DNA from: an uncultured Clostridia bacterium
GTDB lineage: Bacteria > Bacillota > Clostridia > Christensenellales > Borkfalkiaceae
Reading direction: 5' to 3'
DNA: 64,000 nucleotides
NCBI GenBank assembly: GCA_904419075.1
Contig: CAJFQM010000005.1
Coordinates: 81,756-145,755 of the forward strand
This document shows, piece after piece, positions 24,532 to 33,912 of this stretch. The stretch's first letter is position 1; the number at the start of each line of letters is the position of its first letter. The translations under genes and the position numbers were made by a program. Under the pieces are notes generated by a model, which was not told where the DNA came from, made no database searches, and saw only the letters and a program-made list of their open reading frames with translations.

Positions 24532-26970
24532 TCAGCCGACGATAATATTAACTAACCGATTGGGAACGACGATACATTTTTTAATCGTTTTTCCTTCGAG
24601 TAGAGGAGCGATTTCGGGGGAAGCACATACGGCGGCTTGAATTTCCTCATTGGAAAGTCCTTTGGCAATCATCATCTTCGCGCGGATTTTACTGTTGATT
24701 TGTATGGCGTATTCCGTTTCGTCCTTGACGAGAGCGCTTTCGTCTGCGACGGGATAGGCTTCCTCAAATACAGAGTTCTTATGTCCCGTAATCTCCCAAA
24801 GTTCTTCGGTGAAATGGGGGGCAAAGGGTGCAAGCAGGCGAAGGAAATCGTCCACGCACGCTTTGAAGAATTTTATATTCCTCTCTGCACCGAGAGCCTC
24901 GTATTTTTGAAGGGCATTCAGGTATTCCATCAGTCTCGCAACGGAGGTATTAAAGGAAAAGGCCTCCAAATCCCGAGTGATATTTTTGGCCGCGTAATTG
25001 CGGATATAATTCAATTCTTTTTCCGCGGCCGTGTTTGCTTCTATGTTATTGTTTTCGGTTTCTGCCGCTTTTCTTACCAGGCGTTCGATTCTGTCGGCAA
25101 ATTTTGCGATGGACTTGATGCCGTCGTCATTCCAGGGTCCGCCTTCCGTATAACTGAAACCGAACATGAGGTAGAGACGGAATACGTCGGATCCGTACTC
25201 TTCGATATATTTATCCGGAGAAACGACGTTTCCTTTGGATTTTGACATGCGATTTCCGTCAGGGCCGAGAATGACTCCCTGATGAACCAGTCGTTTGAAA
25301 GGCTCGCTGAAATCGAGATACCCCATATCCCTGAGCGCCTTGGTGATAAAGCGGGCATAGAGAAGATGCATGCAGGCATGCTCCGCACCGCCGACATACA
25401 CGTCTACGGGCAACATTTTATCGACGATTTCCTTTGAGAAAGGCTGTTTGTCGTTATGCGCGTCGGGATAGCGGAGATAATACCAGCTCGAACAAACGAA
25501 AGTGTCCAAAGTGTCGGGATCGCGGCGAGCTTTTCCGCCGCAGACGGGGCAGGTACAATTCATAAATTTTTCGTTCGCTGCGAGGGGGGATTTCCCGGTA
25601 GGCCGAAATTCCACGTCGTAGGGAAGTTTTACGGGCAAATCTTTCTCGGGGACGGGAACCACGCCGCATTTTTCGCAATGAATCATGGGAATGGGCGCGC
25701 CCCAGTATCTTTGGCGGGATACCGACCAATCGCGCAGGCGGTAATTTACTTTTTTACAGCCCTTTCCGAGCTTGCTGAGATAAATGGCGACGGCGTTTCG
25801 GGCTTCATCGCCGGACAGTCCGTCGAACTCGCCGCTGTTCACGAGAATGCCGTCCTCGCAGAAGGGGAGCACCGTTTCGCCGCCCTTCTTTTGGATGACC
25901 TGCGTAACAGGGAGGTTATATTTTTCCGCAAACGCGTAATCGCGTTCGTCGTGCGCGGGAACGGCCATGACGGCACCCGTTCCGTAGGAATAGAGTACAT
26001 AATCCGCAAGGTATACGGGCAGTTGTTTCCCCGTGAGCGGGTGTGTTGCAAAGGCTCCCGTAAATACGCCCGTCTTTTCACGTGCCGTGGAGAGTCTGTC
26101 TATATCGTTCGCCTCGGAGGCGTATTGCACGTACTTGTCAATCTCTGCGGCGCGCTCGGGATGAGCGGCTTTGAATTTTTTCACGAGGGGATGTTCGGGG
26201 GCGAGCACGACGTAATCGACGCCGAACAACGTATCGGGACGGGTCGTAAATACCGTGATGACGTCTCCCGTTTCACAATCGAAGTTAATTTCACAGCCGG
26301 TGGATTTTCCGATCCAGTTTTTTTGCATGAGCTTGGTCTTTTCCGGCCAGTCCAACCCGTCGAGATCTTTCAAAAGCTCCTCGGCGTAATCGGTGATTTT
26401 CAAAAACCACTGCGTCATATCCTTTCTGGAAACCACGGCTCCGCAGCGTTCGCATTTTCCGTCCACAACCTGCTCGTTTGCGAGGACGGTTTCGCAGGAG
26501 GGGCACCAATTTACGAGCGCTTCCTTCCGATAGGCGAGTCCTTTTTTATAGAGCTGCAAAAACAGCCACTGCGTCCATTTATAATAGTCTTCTTCGCAGG
26601 TTTTGACTTCCGCGGACCAATCGAACATCGCGCCCATGTTCCGAAGCTGCTGTTCCATTGTGGCGATATTTTTTTCCGTGGAGTCTTTGGGATGAATCCC
26701 CGTCTTTAAGGCATAGTTTTCCGCGGGGAGTCCGAAGGCGTCGAAGCCGATCGGCTGAAATACTTCATATCCCTGCATTTTTTTGAATCGGGCATAGGAA
26801 TCGGTCGGACCGTAGTTATACCAATGCCCGACGTGCAGTTTTGCACCGGAAGGATAGGAAAACATTTCGAGGACATACCATTTTTTGTCCGCATTCTTTT
26901 TATTGAAATTGTTCTGTTTGGATTTTTCCCATCTTGCCTGCCATTTGCTTTCCACCGACTTCATGTCCAT
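24532..26970 (-). CDS. leuS: Leucyl-tRNA synthetase
   Basis: LeuS charges tRNA-Leu. The 812-aa protein has normal bacterial length, with the HIGH-type motif [12 protein letters not shown] near residue 46, a CP1 editing domain with zinc-knuckle-like cysteines (CPSCETV, CERCGAV), and the KMSKS-type motif MSKSKGNVV near residue 578. The C-terminus ends [11 protein letters not shown], as is usual. It is transcribed alone on the minus strand from a promoter at 27032-27060. The leader is only about 55 nt and holds no T-box, unlike thrS in the same window, so leucine control must act differently if at all. Confidence 0.98.
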   Translation of the reverse strand: MDMKSVESKWQARWEKSKQNNFNKKNADKKWYVLEMFSYPSGAKLHVGHWYNYGPTDSYARFKKMQGYEVFQPIGFDAFGLPAENYALKTGIHPKDSTEKNIATMEQQLRNMGAMFDWSAEVKTCEEDYYKWTQWLFLQLYKKGLAYRKEALVNWCPSCETVLANEQVVDGKCERCGAVVSRKDMTQWFLKITDYAEELLKDLDGLDWPEKTKLMQKNWIGKSTGCEINFDCETGDVITVFTTRPDTLFGVDYVVLAPEHPLVKKFKAAHPERAAEIDKYVQYASEANDIDRLSTAREKTGVFTGAFATHPLTGKQLPVYLADYVLYSYGTGAVMAVPAHDERDYAFAEKYNLPVTQVIQKKGGETVLPFCEDGILVNSGEFDGLSGDEARNAVAIYLSKLGKGCKKVNYRLRDWSVSRQRYWGAPIPMIHCEKCGVVPVPEKDLPVKLPYDVEFRPTGKSPLAANEKFMNCTCPVCGGKARRDPDTLDTFVCSSWYYLRYPDAHNDKQPFSKEIVDKMLPVDVYVGGAEHACMHLLYARFITKALRDMGYLDFSEPFKRLVHQGVILGPDGNRMSKSKGNVVSPDKYIEEYGSDVFRLYLMFGFSYTEGGPWNDDGIKSIAKFADRIERLVRKAAETENNNIEANTAAEKELNYIRNYAAKNITRDLEAFSFNTSVARLMEYLNALQKYEALGAERNIKFFKACVDDFLRLLAPFAPHFTEELWEITGHKNSVFEEAYPVADESALVKDETEYAIQINSKIRAKMMIAKGLSNEEIQAAVCASPEIAPLLEGKTIKKCIVVPNRLVNIIVG

Positions 26971-27031
26971 AGTAAGACGACCTCCGAAACCGCGGTATGC
27001 CCGCGCCTTAAAAATGCTTTACTTTCGTTAT

Positions 27032-27060
27032 ATTATAGCTTTTTTTTCCTTTCAAGTCAA
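27032..27060 (-). promoter_or_regulatory. Sigma-A promoter of leuS
   Basis: On the minus strand TTGACT and TATAAT are separated by 17 nt, about 60 bp upstream of the leuS ATG. Confidence 0.85.
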
Positions 27061-27144
27061 GCAAATAAACGGAACGGGAGATTTCTGCATAGAAATTTTA
27101 CGGCAAGAATAAATAATTCCGTTTCCGCGGCATACAATAATGTT

Positions 27145-27846
27145 GTGGAAAAAATAACGGTCACTCAAAGCGGCGCTCAAAGCCCTTATATGTCTTACCT
27201 TTACGGCAAAGTAACGGATAAGTTTTCTTTTCTTCCCACCGACTGCGGACTGGAAACGGACGGCGACAGGACGACTCTCGTCTTCCGTTCGGAAAGAAAG
27301 TACTGCCCGTACATCCGCAATTATACGGAGGAAAATATTGCGGACGTCATCGCGGTCGGATATAAATATCAGTATTTTTCAAAAAATCTTTTTTTGCCGC
27401 TCCTGTCGGCGGAAGAAAAGGATATATTGATCACCGCTCTGGTCGCGGCGGACCTTCCCGAGGACAGAGAATATATCAAAAAACAAATCCGCGGCTTTGA
27501 GGAGTACTGTATCGACGGCATGTTCAATTTCCGGCTTCACGACCTCAAAACCCGTTGGCGGGGAATTGCGGAGTATATTCCCTCGGAATTCACGTCGGTT
27601 TCGCTCGAAAGTTTTCTGGATTTCCTCATCGGAGAAAATAACGGAAAAGTATTTTTGAAAGAGGGAAAACTGTATGACGAAGATTATCGCATCCTGAGCC
27701 GCAGTTCCTTGATCGGCGGCCGAGCGAATCCGATTCGGGAAATTCTTTTGAGCGGCGCGGATAACATTTACTGTTTCGGTTCACCCGATAAATCCACGAA
27801 AGAATTTCTTAAAAAATATTACGGGGAAAAGGTGGTTTTCTGCTGA
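27145..27846 (+). CDS. ytxC: YtxC-family putative sporulation protein
   Basis: The protein of about 233 aa resembles YtxC (DUF/Pfam 'YtxC-like'), a protein of unknown function linked to sporulation and found upstream of thrS in B. subtilis. The same order is seen here, which supports the call. The recognisable part runs through EYIPSEFTSVSLESFLDFLI to the end. The start is uncertain: a much longer open frame runs back into the leuS promoter region and is antisense to leuS, so I use the GTG at 27145 (VEKITVTQSGAQ), which has a poor ribosome site. The product appears soluble. The thrS T-box promoter starts 6 bp after its stop. Confidence 0.68.
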   Translation: MEKITVTQSGAQSPYMSYLYGKVTDKFSFLPTDCGLETDGDRTTLVFRSERKYCPYIRNYTEENIADVIAVGYKYQYFSKNLFLPLLSAEEKDILITALVAADLPEDREYIKKQIRGFEEYCIDGMFNFRLHDLKTRWRGIAEYIPSEFTSVSLESFLDFLIGENNGKVFLKEGKLYDEDYRILSRSSLIGGRANPIREILLSGADNIYCFGSPDKSTKEFLKKYYGEKVVFC

Positions 27847-27852
27847 AAACGG

Positions 27853-27881
27853 TTGACAAACTTTTTTCAAACGGTTAAAAT
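27853..27881 (+). promoter_or_regulatory. Sigma-A promoter of thrS
   Basis: TTGACA and TAAAAT are separated by 17 nt, directly before the T-box leader. Confidence 0.85.
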
Positions 27882-27889
27882 ATATCGTG

Positions 27890-28100
27890 TAAAGACAAGT
27901 AGCATTGCTTTTCGGATTTTCAGAGAGTCCGCCCCTCGGCTGTAAGGCGGGCAATTCGGGACAAAGGCGAAACCACTTTATGTTCGTGACAAGATTGAAA
28001 AAAGCGGTCAAATTGTATTTGGCAATTAAGGTGGAACCGCGCAAACGAAAAGTATTGCGTCCTTAAACTCTCGGAATTTTCAGAGTTTGAGGATTTTTTT
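27890..28100 (+). promoter_or_regulatory. T-box leader, threonine-responsive
   Basis: The leader contains the T-box sequence AAGGTGGAACCGCG (28028-28041), whose GGAACC core pairs with the tRNA acceptor end, and Stem I features AGAGAGTC and GGCTG with the GAA-ACC-A specifier region near 27970; ACC is a Thr codon. A terminator (TCCTTAAACTCT with AGAGTTTGAGGA, then T7) at 28060-28100 competes with the antiterminator. Uncharged tRNA-Thr should switch on thrS. The specifier placement is by eye. Confidence 0.92.
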
Positions 28101-28146
28101 ATACAAAAAATAAAGAAGGATAATTGAAGTACGGAGGAATCAGTTT

Positions 28147-30054
28147 ATGAACATCATTCTCAAAAACGGCGAAAGCATGCAGCTTGAAGACGGCGCCACC
28201 TGTATGCAGGCCGCCTCGGCGATTTCCGAGGGATTGGCGAGAAACGCGGTATGCGCAAAGGTGAACGGGGAGGCGGTAGACCTTTCTCACGTTCTCAAAG
28301 AGGGGGATTCGCTGGAAATCGTGACGCTTAAAGACAAGGAAGGACTGCACGTCTATCGTCATACCTGTGCGCACGTTTTGGCACAGGCGCTCAAAACCAT
28401 TTATCCCACCTGCAAGCTCGCGATAGGTCCCGTCATCGAGAACGGATTCTATTACGACATCGATTTCGTCACGCCCATTACAAAGGAAGACCTCGCAAAA
28501 ATCGAAGCGGAGATGCAGAAGATCATCAAGAGCAATCTTCCCGTCGAACGTTTTGTTCTTCCGAGGGAAGAAGCGCTCAAACTCATGGAGGGTTACGACG
28601 AAAAATATAAGGTGGAACTCATCGAAGATTTGCCCGAAGGAGAAACGATTTCTTTCTATAAACAAGGCAATTTTACCGACCTTTGCCGCGGTCCGCACCT
28701 TCCTTCCACCGGAAAAATCAAGGCGTTCAAGCTCATCAATATCGCGGGCGCCTATTGGAGAGGGGACGAACACAATAAAATGCTCACCCGTATTTACGGT
28801 ACGGCTTTCGCGAAAAAGGACGAAATGGAAGCCTATTTCCACATGCTCGAAGAAGCAAAAAAGCGCGACCATACCAAGCTCGGAAAAGAGCTCAAACTTT
28901 TCACGCTCCTCAACGAAGGAAAGGGCTTTCCCTTTTTCCTGCCGCACGGCATGATTCTGAAAAACGCGCTCGTCGAATATTGGAGACAGATTCACGACCG
29001 CGAGGGGTATGTAGAAGTGTCCACGCCCATTATGCTCAGCCGTTCCCTTTGGGAAACTTCGGGCCACTGGGATCATTATAAAGAAAATATGTATACCACC
29101 AAAGTGGACGAAGAAGATTACGCTATTAAACCCATGAACTGTCCGGGCGGTATTCTCGTTTACAAGACGGAACCCCGCAGTTATAAGGATTTGCCTATCC
29201 GCATGGGCGAATTGGGGATCGTTCACCGTCACGAAAAGTCCGGACAGTTGCACGGGCTTTTCCGCGTGCGCTGCTTTACGCAGGACGACGCGCATATTTT
29301 TATGATGCCTTCGCAGATTACGAGTGAGATAAAGAACGTCGTAAGGCTCATCAATGAAGTTTATACGCTCTTCGGATTTAAGTATCACGTGGAACTTTCC
29401 ACCCGTCCCGAAAACAGTATGGGCAGCGACGAGGATTGGGAGAATGCGACCACGGCGCTCCGCCGCGCGCTCGAAGAACTCCATCTCGAATATACCGTAA
29501 ACGAGGGGGACGGCGCTTTCTACGGCCCTAAAATCGACTTCCACCTCGAAGATTCCATCGGCAGAACCTGGCAGTGCGGTACCATTCAGCTCGATTTCCA
29601 GCTTCCGCAGCGCTTTGAAATGGAGTATGTCGGAGAGGACGGTCAGAAACATCGTCCCATCATGGTGCATCGCGTCGTATTCGGCTCGATCGAAAGATTT
29701 ATCGGTATCCTCATCGAACATTATGCCGGAAAATTCCCCGTATGGCTTTCGCCCGTACAAGTAAAGATTCTGCCTATTACCGAGCGTCAGGAAGAATACG
29801 CGAGAGCATTGTATTCGGAAATGAAGGCGAACGGTATCCGGGCGGAACTCGATTTGAGAAACGAAAAAATCGGATATAAAATCCGCGAAGCGCAAATCGA
29901 GAAAGTTCCGTATATGCTTGTCGTGGGCGAAAAGGAAGCGCAGGATAAGCTCGTTTCCGTAAGGCGCAGGGACAAAGGCGATACGGGCGCGGTTCCCGCG
30001 GAAGAATTTATTTCACAGATAAAAAAGGAAATTGCCGATAAAACGGCTTTTTGA
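28147..30054 (+). CDS. thrS: Threonyl-tRNA synthetase
   Basis: ThrS charges tRNA-Thr and clears mischarged Ser-tRNA. The 635-aa protein begins with a TGS domain (residues 1-60), continues with the editing domain motif HTCAHVLAQAL near residue 75, and has the class II catalytic core with motif 2 around VHRHEKSGQLHGLFRVR and a zinc site (Cys in MNCPGG, His, His). The end is a normal anticodon-binding domain (PVQVKILPI onward). A threonine T-box controls it. A tRNA-Thr gene lies elsewhere in the window at 61626. Confidence 0.98.
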   Translation: MNIILKNGESMQLEDGATCMQAASAISEGLARNAVCAKVNGEAVDLSHVLKEGDSLEIVTLKDKEGLHVYRHTCAHVLAQALKTIYPTCKLAIGPVIENGFYYDIDFVTPITKEDLAKIEAEMQKIIKSNLPVERFVLPREEALKLMEGYDEKYKVELIEDLPEGETISFYKQGNFTDLCRGPHLPSTGKIKAFKLINIAGAYWRGDEHNKMLTRIYGTAFAKKDEMEAYFHMLEEAKKRDHTKLGKELKLFTLLNEGKGFPFFLPHGMILKNALVEYWRQIHDREGYVEVSTPIMLSRSLWETSGHWDHYKENMYTTKVDEEDYAIKPMNCPGGILVYKTEPRSYKDLPIRMGELGIVHRHEKSGQLHGLFRVRCFTQDDAHIFMMPSQITSEIKNVVRLINEVYTLFGFKYHVELSTRPENSMGSDEDWENATTALRRALEELHLEYTVNEGDGAFYGPKIDFHLEDSIGRTWQCGTIQLDFQLPQRFEMEYVGEDGQKHRPIMVHRVVFGSIERFIGILIEHYAGKFPVWLSPVQVKILPITERQEEYARALYSEMKANGIRAELDLRNEKIGYKIREAQIEKVPYMLVVGEKEAQDKLVSVRRRDKGDTGAVPAEEFISQIKKEIADKTAF

Positions 30055-30095
30055 CGGGATTTTCCAAATTTTCGGGAATTGTCGCTTAAAAACGC

Positions 30096-30125
30096 TTGAC
30101 AAGAAAAGCAAATCTATGTTATTCT
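30096..30125 (+). promoter_or_regulatory. Sigma-A promoter of infC-rpmI-rplT
   Basis: TTGACA and TATTCT are separated by 18 nt, upstream of a structured leader of about 140 nt. Confidence 0.7.
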
Positions 30126-30271
30126 ATAAAAGCTAAGCAGAAGTGAACCTTCTCGCCGCGCGGTCGACATATCGGCGCGGCTCGATAATTTCCGAAATCG
30201 TCGAATTAGGGATTATTGCGGGTTGCTGATGTTTGGCAACCCGCTATTATTTTGACGTGAGGTGTACGACT
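30126..30271 (+). promoter_or_regulatory. Structured infC operon leader, candidate L20 leader
   Basis: The leader contains three hairpins: GCCGCGC with GCGCGGC near 30155-30181, TCGATAATTTC with GAAATCGTCGA near 30182-30206, and GCGGGTTGC with GGCAACCCGC near 30220-30245, the last followed by a U-rich stretch. In Bacillota the infC-rpmI-rplT operon is repressed by L20 binding to such a leader and causing early termination. Position and structure fit; I cannot confirm the L20-binding motif by eye. Confidence 0.6.
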
Positions 30272-30781
30272 ATCAAAGAACAGTATCAGTTGAACGGAGA
30301 TATCCGCGACAGAGAGGTAAGGGTAATCGCTTCCACGGGCGATATGCTCGGTATAATGAGTTCGCAGGAAGCTCTGCGGCTTGCGGAAGATGAAAATTTG
30401 GATTTGGTGAAAATTTCGCCCAATGCGGTGCCGCCCGTCTGTAAAATTATGAATTACGGCAAATTCAAGTTCGAACAGGCGAAGCGGGAAAAAGAAAACC
30501 GCAAAAATCAAAAGGTGATGGAAATTAAAGAAATTTATCTTTCCATGACCATCGATGTAGGGGATTTGAATGTCAAAGCGAAAAAGGCGCTCGAATTTCT
30601 CGAAGACGGAAATAAAGTCAAAGTGTCCATTCGTATGCGCGGCAGACAAATGGCTCATTCTTCCATGGGCGTGGAAGTCATGCAGCGTTTCTTCGGACTT
30701 TTGAACGGTAAGGCCGTCATGGATAAGGCTCCTTTGACGGAAGGGAGAAATATTTTAATGATTCTTTCTCCCGCGAAATAA
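30272..30781 (+). CDS. infC: Translation initiation factor IF-3, probable ATC start
   Basis: IF-3 keeps the 30S subunit free and checks start codons. The frame continues upstream, but homology begins at KEQYQLNGDIRDREVRVI, the normal IF-3 N-terminus. I place the start at the ATC at 30272, 7 nt after a clear GAGGTG; no ATG, GTG or TTG fits as well. Rare AUU/AUC/AUA starts are known for infC and allow the factor to repress its own synthesis. The product is 169 aa with both domains (PPVCKIMNYGKFKFEQ in the first, VKVSIRMRGRQM in the second). It is followed by rpmI and rplT. Confidence 0.93.
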   Translation: MKEQYQLNGDIRDREVRVIASTGDMLGIMSSQEALRLAEDENLDLVKISPNAVPPVCKIMNYGKFKFEQAKREKENRKNQKVMEIKEIYLSMTIDVGDLNVKAKKALEFLEDGNKVKVSIRMRGRQMAHSSMGVEVMQRFFGLLNGKAVMDKAPLTEGRNILMILSPAK

Positions 30782-30855
30782 TTCATAGTGCAGTACCCGT
30801 CCGCGAGAGCGGTCGGTACGGATAAAGACAGAAAAAATATTCGGAGGATAAACAT

Positions 30856-31056
30856 ATGCCTAAACAGAAATCCCACAGCGGAACCAAAAAGCGTTTCTGG
30901 CTTACCGGTACAGGCAAAGTCAACAGACCGCACGGCGGCAAAAACCATAAAGCGGAAACCAAGAGCAGCAAGAGAAGGAGAACGCTCCGTCAGAGCACTC
31001 TCGTTTCTCCCACTCAGGAACATACCGTCAAGAGTATGATGCCGTATAAGGACTAA
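30856..31056 (+). CDS. rpmI: 50S ribosomal protein L35
   Basis: The 66-aa, very basic protein begins [20 protein letters not shown], with the usual L35 pattern KxKTHxGxxKRFxxTGxGK, and ends [10 protein letters not shown]. It is bound in the large subunit. It lies between infC and rplT in the conserved operon, preceded by a GGAGG-type ribosome site. Confidence 0.98.
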   Translation: MPKQKSHSGTKKRFWLTGTGKVNRPHGGKNHKAETKSSKRRRTLRQSTLVSPTQEHTVKSMMPYKD

Positions 31057-31076
31057 GGAAAGAAGGAGAACGAAAA

Positions 31077-31427
31077 ATGCGTATTAAAAGAAGTGTAAAC
31101 GCGCTCAAAAAGCGCAGAAAGATTTTCAAGCTCTCCAAGGGCTATTTCGGAAACAAGAGCAAATCTTACCGTATCGCCAGACAGGCGGTCATGAAGTCCT
31201 TGAACTATGCCTATATCGGCAGACGCAGAAGAAAGAGAGATTTCAGAAAACTGTGGATTGCGAGAATCAATGCAGCGGCGAGAATCAACGGTCTTTCTTA
31301 CAGCAAACTGATGCACGGTCTTTCCGTCGCAGGCATCAATCTCAACAGAAAAGTTCTTGCCGACTTGGCCGTCAACGATGCTCCCGCATTTGCGCAGCTG
31401 GCCGAAAAAGCTAAAGCGGCTCTCTGA
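31077..31427 (+). CDS. rplT: 50S ribosomal protein L20
   Basis: L20 binds 23S rRNA early in large-subunit assembly and represses its own operon in Bacillota. The 116-aa protein has the family pattern [20 protein letters not shown], then [20 protein letters not shown] and [11 protein letters not shown], at normal length. It ends the infC-rpmI-rplT unit, and a strong terminator follows. Confidence 0.98.
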   Translation: MRIKRSVNALKKRRKIFKLSKGYFGNKSKSYRIARQAVMKSLNYAYIGRRRRKRDFRKLWIARINAAARINGLSYSKLMHGLSVAGINLNRKVLADLAVNDAPAFAQLAEKAKAAL

Positions 31428-31456
31428 TTGACACTAAAAGCCTTTTAGCTTCTAAA
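31428..31456 (+). promoter_or_regulatory. Possible promoter of the trmH-type gene, overlapping a terminator
   Basis: A perfect TTGACA right after the rplT stop is followed after 17 nt by TCTAAA, a weak -10. The -10 lies in the terminator stem and loop. Confidence 0.4.
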
Positions 31457-31466
31457 AGGCTTTTTT
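31434..31466 (+). terminator. Intrinsic terminator after rplT
   Basis: AAAAGCCTTTTAG pairs with CTAAAAGGCTTTT (13 bp) across a 3-nt loop, ending in a T run. Confidence 0.92.
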
Positions 31467-31483
31467 CGTGCATTGAAGAAAAA

Positions 31484-32230
31484 ATGATACTCACTTCCAA
31501 AAACAATCCGTTGATTAAAGAGACGATTTCCTTAAAAGAAAAAAAATTCAGAAAGGAAAAGAAATGCTTTCTTGTCGAGGGCGCGAAAATGGCGTCCGAG
31601 TGCAGAAAGAGCGGACTCAAAGTCGAGCGGGTATTCGTTTCCGAAAGCTATCGCGGAGAAGCGGACGATTCTGCAATTCGTGTTTCCGATGAAGTTTTTG
31701 CCCGCCTTTCGGACGAAAAGACTCCGCAGGGGATTCTCTGCGTGGTAAAAATTCCCGAAAAGCCTCTTTGTCCTCCGCGGGAAAGCTGTCTCTTTTTGGA
31801 CGGAATTTCCGATCCGGGGAACATGGGTGCGATTATACGTACGGCAAACGCCGCCGGATATAGGGAACTGTATCTTGCGGAGTGTACCGATCCCTATTCT
31901 CCCAAGAGCGTCCGCGCGAGCATGAGCGGTATTTTTTTCGTAAATCTGTATACGGGAGAGCGAAAAGAAATTTTATCGGCGCTTGCGGGCGTGCCGATTT
32001 TGGCGGCCGATATGGACGGAGAAAATATTTTCAGTTTCTCTCCGCCCGCAAAATATGTTCTTGCAATAGGAAACGAGGCGAACGGAATTTCGGAAGAAGT
32101 GTTCAAAGCGGCGGAATATACGCTCAAAATTCCCATGCAGGCCTCTCAGGAAAGTCTGAATGCGGCCGTGTCTGCGGGAATAGCGATGTATGTTCTGAAA
32201 CGGGAACAATTTATAAAAAGTAATCGATAG
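31484..32230 (+). CDS. TrmH/SpoU-family RNA 2'-O-methyltransferase
   Basis: The 248-aa protein is a SPOUT-fold methyltransferase with an N-terminal substrate-binding domain (KKFRKEKKCFLVEGAKM) and three family motifs: DGISDPGNMGAIIRTANAAG near residue 107, AIGNEANGISEEV near 188, and IPMQASQESLNAAVSAGIA near 212. It resembles RlmB/YsgA-type enzymes that modify 23S rRNA or tRNA; the exact target cannot be told. The ribosome site is weak. It is 11 bp before yebC and both probably share a transcript. Confidence 0.93.
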   Translation: MILTSKNNPLIKETISLKEKKFRKEKKCFLVEGAKMASECRKSGLKVERVFVSESYRGEADDSAIRVSDEVFARLSDEKTPQGILCVVKIPEKPLCPPRESCLFLDGISDPGNMGAIIRTANAAGYRELYLAECTDPYSPKSVRASMSGIFFVNLYTGERKEILSALAGVPILAADMDGENIFSFSPPAKYVLAIGNEANGISEEVFKAAEYTLKIPMQASQESLNAAVSAGIAMYVLKREQFIKSNR

Positions 32231-32241
32231 GAGTTAAATTT

Positions 32242-33039
32242 ATGTCCGGACATAGCAAATGGCACAATATACAGGCAAAAAAAGGCAAGGCGGACGCCGC
32301 AAGGGGAAGAATTTTTACCAAACTCGGCAGAGAAATTGCCGTAGCGGCGAAGAGCAATCCCAATCCCGCCACGAACAGTAAACTCGCCGACGTCATTGCG
32401 AAAGCAAAAGCAGCGAATATGCCTAACGATAACATTATGCGCAGTATCAAAAAGGCTGCGGGCGAGATGAGCGGCTCCGATTATAAGGAACTCACTTATG
32501 AGGGCTACGGTCCTGCGGGATCTGCGGTCATCATTACGACTTTGACCGATAATAATAATCGTACGGCAAGCGACATCCGCGCGGTGATGGGAAAACACGG
32601 CGGCTCTATGGGGAACACGGGTTGCGTTTCCTATAATTTCGACAATAAAGGGTATATCGTCGTAGAACGGACCGTAGAGCTCGATGAAGATACGATGACC
32701 GAATATGCACTGGAAGCAGGGGCGGACGATGTCGTAACGGGAGAAGACGTATACGAGATTTTTACGACTCCCGAAAATTTTTCGGCCGTCAGAAAATATC
32801 TTGAAGATAAAAACGCGGAATTGATGGCAGCCGCTCCCAAGACGCGCAGGAACGAAGAGGAAGAACCGAAGATTCGTTTCGTGCAGGCAGAAATTGCCAT
32901 GATTCCTCAAAACAAAATTACGCTTCCCGCGGATAAAGTCAAGACTTTTGAAAATATGCTGGAAGCCCTTGAAGACCTCGACGACGTTCAGGACGTTTAT
33001 CATAATGTAGACCTCCCGGACGACGAAGAGGATGAATAA
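32242..33039 (+). CDS. yebC: YebC/PmpR-family protein (translation or transcription regulator)
   Basis: The 265-aa protein begins MSGHSKWHNIQAKKGKADA and continues KIFTKLGREI-like sequence, the standard YebC/TACO1 signature. Members were described as transcription regulators, and more recently as factors that help ribosomes through proline-rich stretches. The end is longer and more acidic than usual (VDLPDDEEDE). It follows the trmH-type gene closely and ends at a strong terminator. In this window the Pro-rich repeat protein at 10515 would be a natural client, although that is speculation. Confidence 0.95.
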   Translation: MSGHSKWHNIQAKKGKADAARGRIFTKLGREIAVAAKSNPNPATNSKLADVIAKAKAANMPNDNIMRSIKKAAGEMSGSDYKELTYEGYGPAGSAVIITTLTDNNNRTASDIRAVMGKHGGSMGNTGCVSYNFDNKGYIVVERTVELDEDTMTEYALEAGADDVVTGEDVYEIFTTPENFSAVRKYLEDKNAELMAAAPKTRRNEEEEPKIRFVQAEIAMIPQNKITLPADKVKTFENMLEALEDLDDVQDVYHNVDLPDDEEDE

Positions 33040-33073
33040 AAAAATCGACGCCTTAAAAGCGTCGATTTTTTTT
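33040..33073 (+). terminator. Intrinsic terminator after yebC
   Basis: AAAATCGACGC pairs with GCGTCGATTTT across CTTAAAA, ending in T8. Confidence 0.92.
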
Positions 33074-33211
33074 CGTCGCAAGAAGAAATATATGAAAAAC
33101 TTTTTGACGAACAAGATTGTCTTTTATCTATGGCGAAATCTTGTTTTCATAGAGGAAAACAAACCTCCAGGGAATTTTTGCCGCAATTTGATATAAAGGA
33201 GAGGGAAAATT

Positions 33212-33880
33212 TTATTTTGTCAAGTCCCAGTCTATGGGCTGAATTCCGTTCTGCTCCAAATAGGCATTTGTTTTTGAAAAATGCCGACATCCGAAAAATC
33301 CGTTAAATGCGGACAGCGGGGAAGGATGGGGACACTCGAGGATCAGATGTTTGCTTTGATCGATCAACGGTTTTTTACTGCGGGCATTCCCGCCCCAAAG
33401 AATAAAGACGACATGTTCTTTTTTTTCTGAAATTATTTGAATGATGCTGTCGGTAAACCATGCCCATCCGCATGCAGAATGAGAATTTGCCCGATGTGCA
33501 CGCACGGTCAGAGAGGTGTTCATCAAAAGCACACCCTCTTTTGCCCATTTCGTGAGATCGCCGGATTCGGGAATGTCGCACCCGATATCGGAATGAAGTT
33601 CCTTGAAAATATTTTCGAGGGAAGGCGGTTTTTCCACGCCTTCACGCACGGAGAAACAAAGTCCGTGCGCCTGTCCCGCATTATGATAAGGATCCTGTCC
33701 CAAAAGTACGACTTTTACCTTTTCAAACGGGGTATAACGAAAACAGTTGAAAAGATCATACATATCCGGATAGACCGTATAATGGTTATATTCGTCTATC
33801 AAGAATTTTCGGATTTTCAAATATCGTTCATCTGCGAAAAGAGGGGCTAAAAGTTCGTTCCAATCGCCTAAATCGACCAT
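33212..33880 (-). CDS. ung: Uracil-DNA glycosylase, family 1
   Basis: Ung removes uracil from DNA to start base excision repair. The 222-aa protein has the water-activating loop GQDPYHNAGQAHGLCFSV with Asp63, and the minor-groove loop HPSPLSA with the catalytic His. Length is normal. It lies 32 bp downstream of mtnN on the minus strand and probably shares its promoter. The C-terminus ends QPIDWDLTK. Confidence 0.97.
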   Translation of the reverse strand: MVDLGDWNELLAPLFADERYLKIRKFLIDEYNHYTVYPDMYDLFNCFRYTPFEKVKVVLLGQDPYHNAGQAHGLCFSVREGVEKPPSLENIFKELHSDIGCDIPESGDLTKWAKEGVLLMNTSLTVRAHRANSHSACGWAWFTDSIIQIISEKKEHVVFILWGGNARSKKPLIDQSKHLILECPHPSPLSAFNGFFGCRHFSKTNAYLEQNGIQPIDWDLTK

Positions 33881-33912
33881 AATTTTTTCTTTCCCTTCCT
33901 TGTGTTTATTTT

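Noticed and set aside
26824..27144. Long N-terminal extension of the YtxC-family gene
   Set aside because: The extension is antisense to leuS and crosses its promoter; homology starts only near 27145.
28099..29895. 598-residue open frame antisense to thrS
   Set aside because: thrS is certain; the reverse frame is a by-product of its codon use and has no start signals or recognisable motif.
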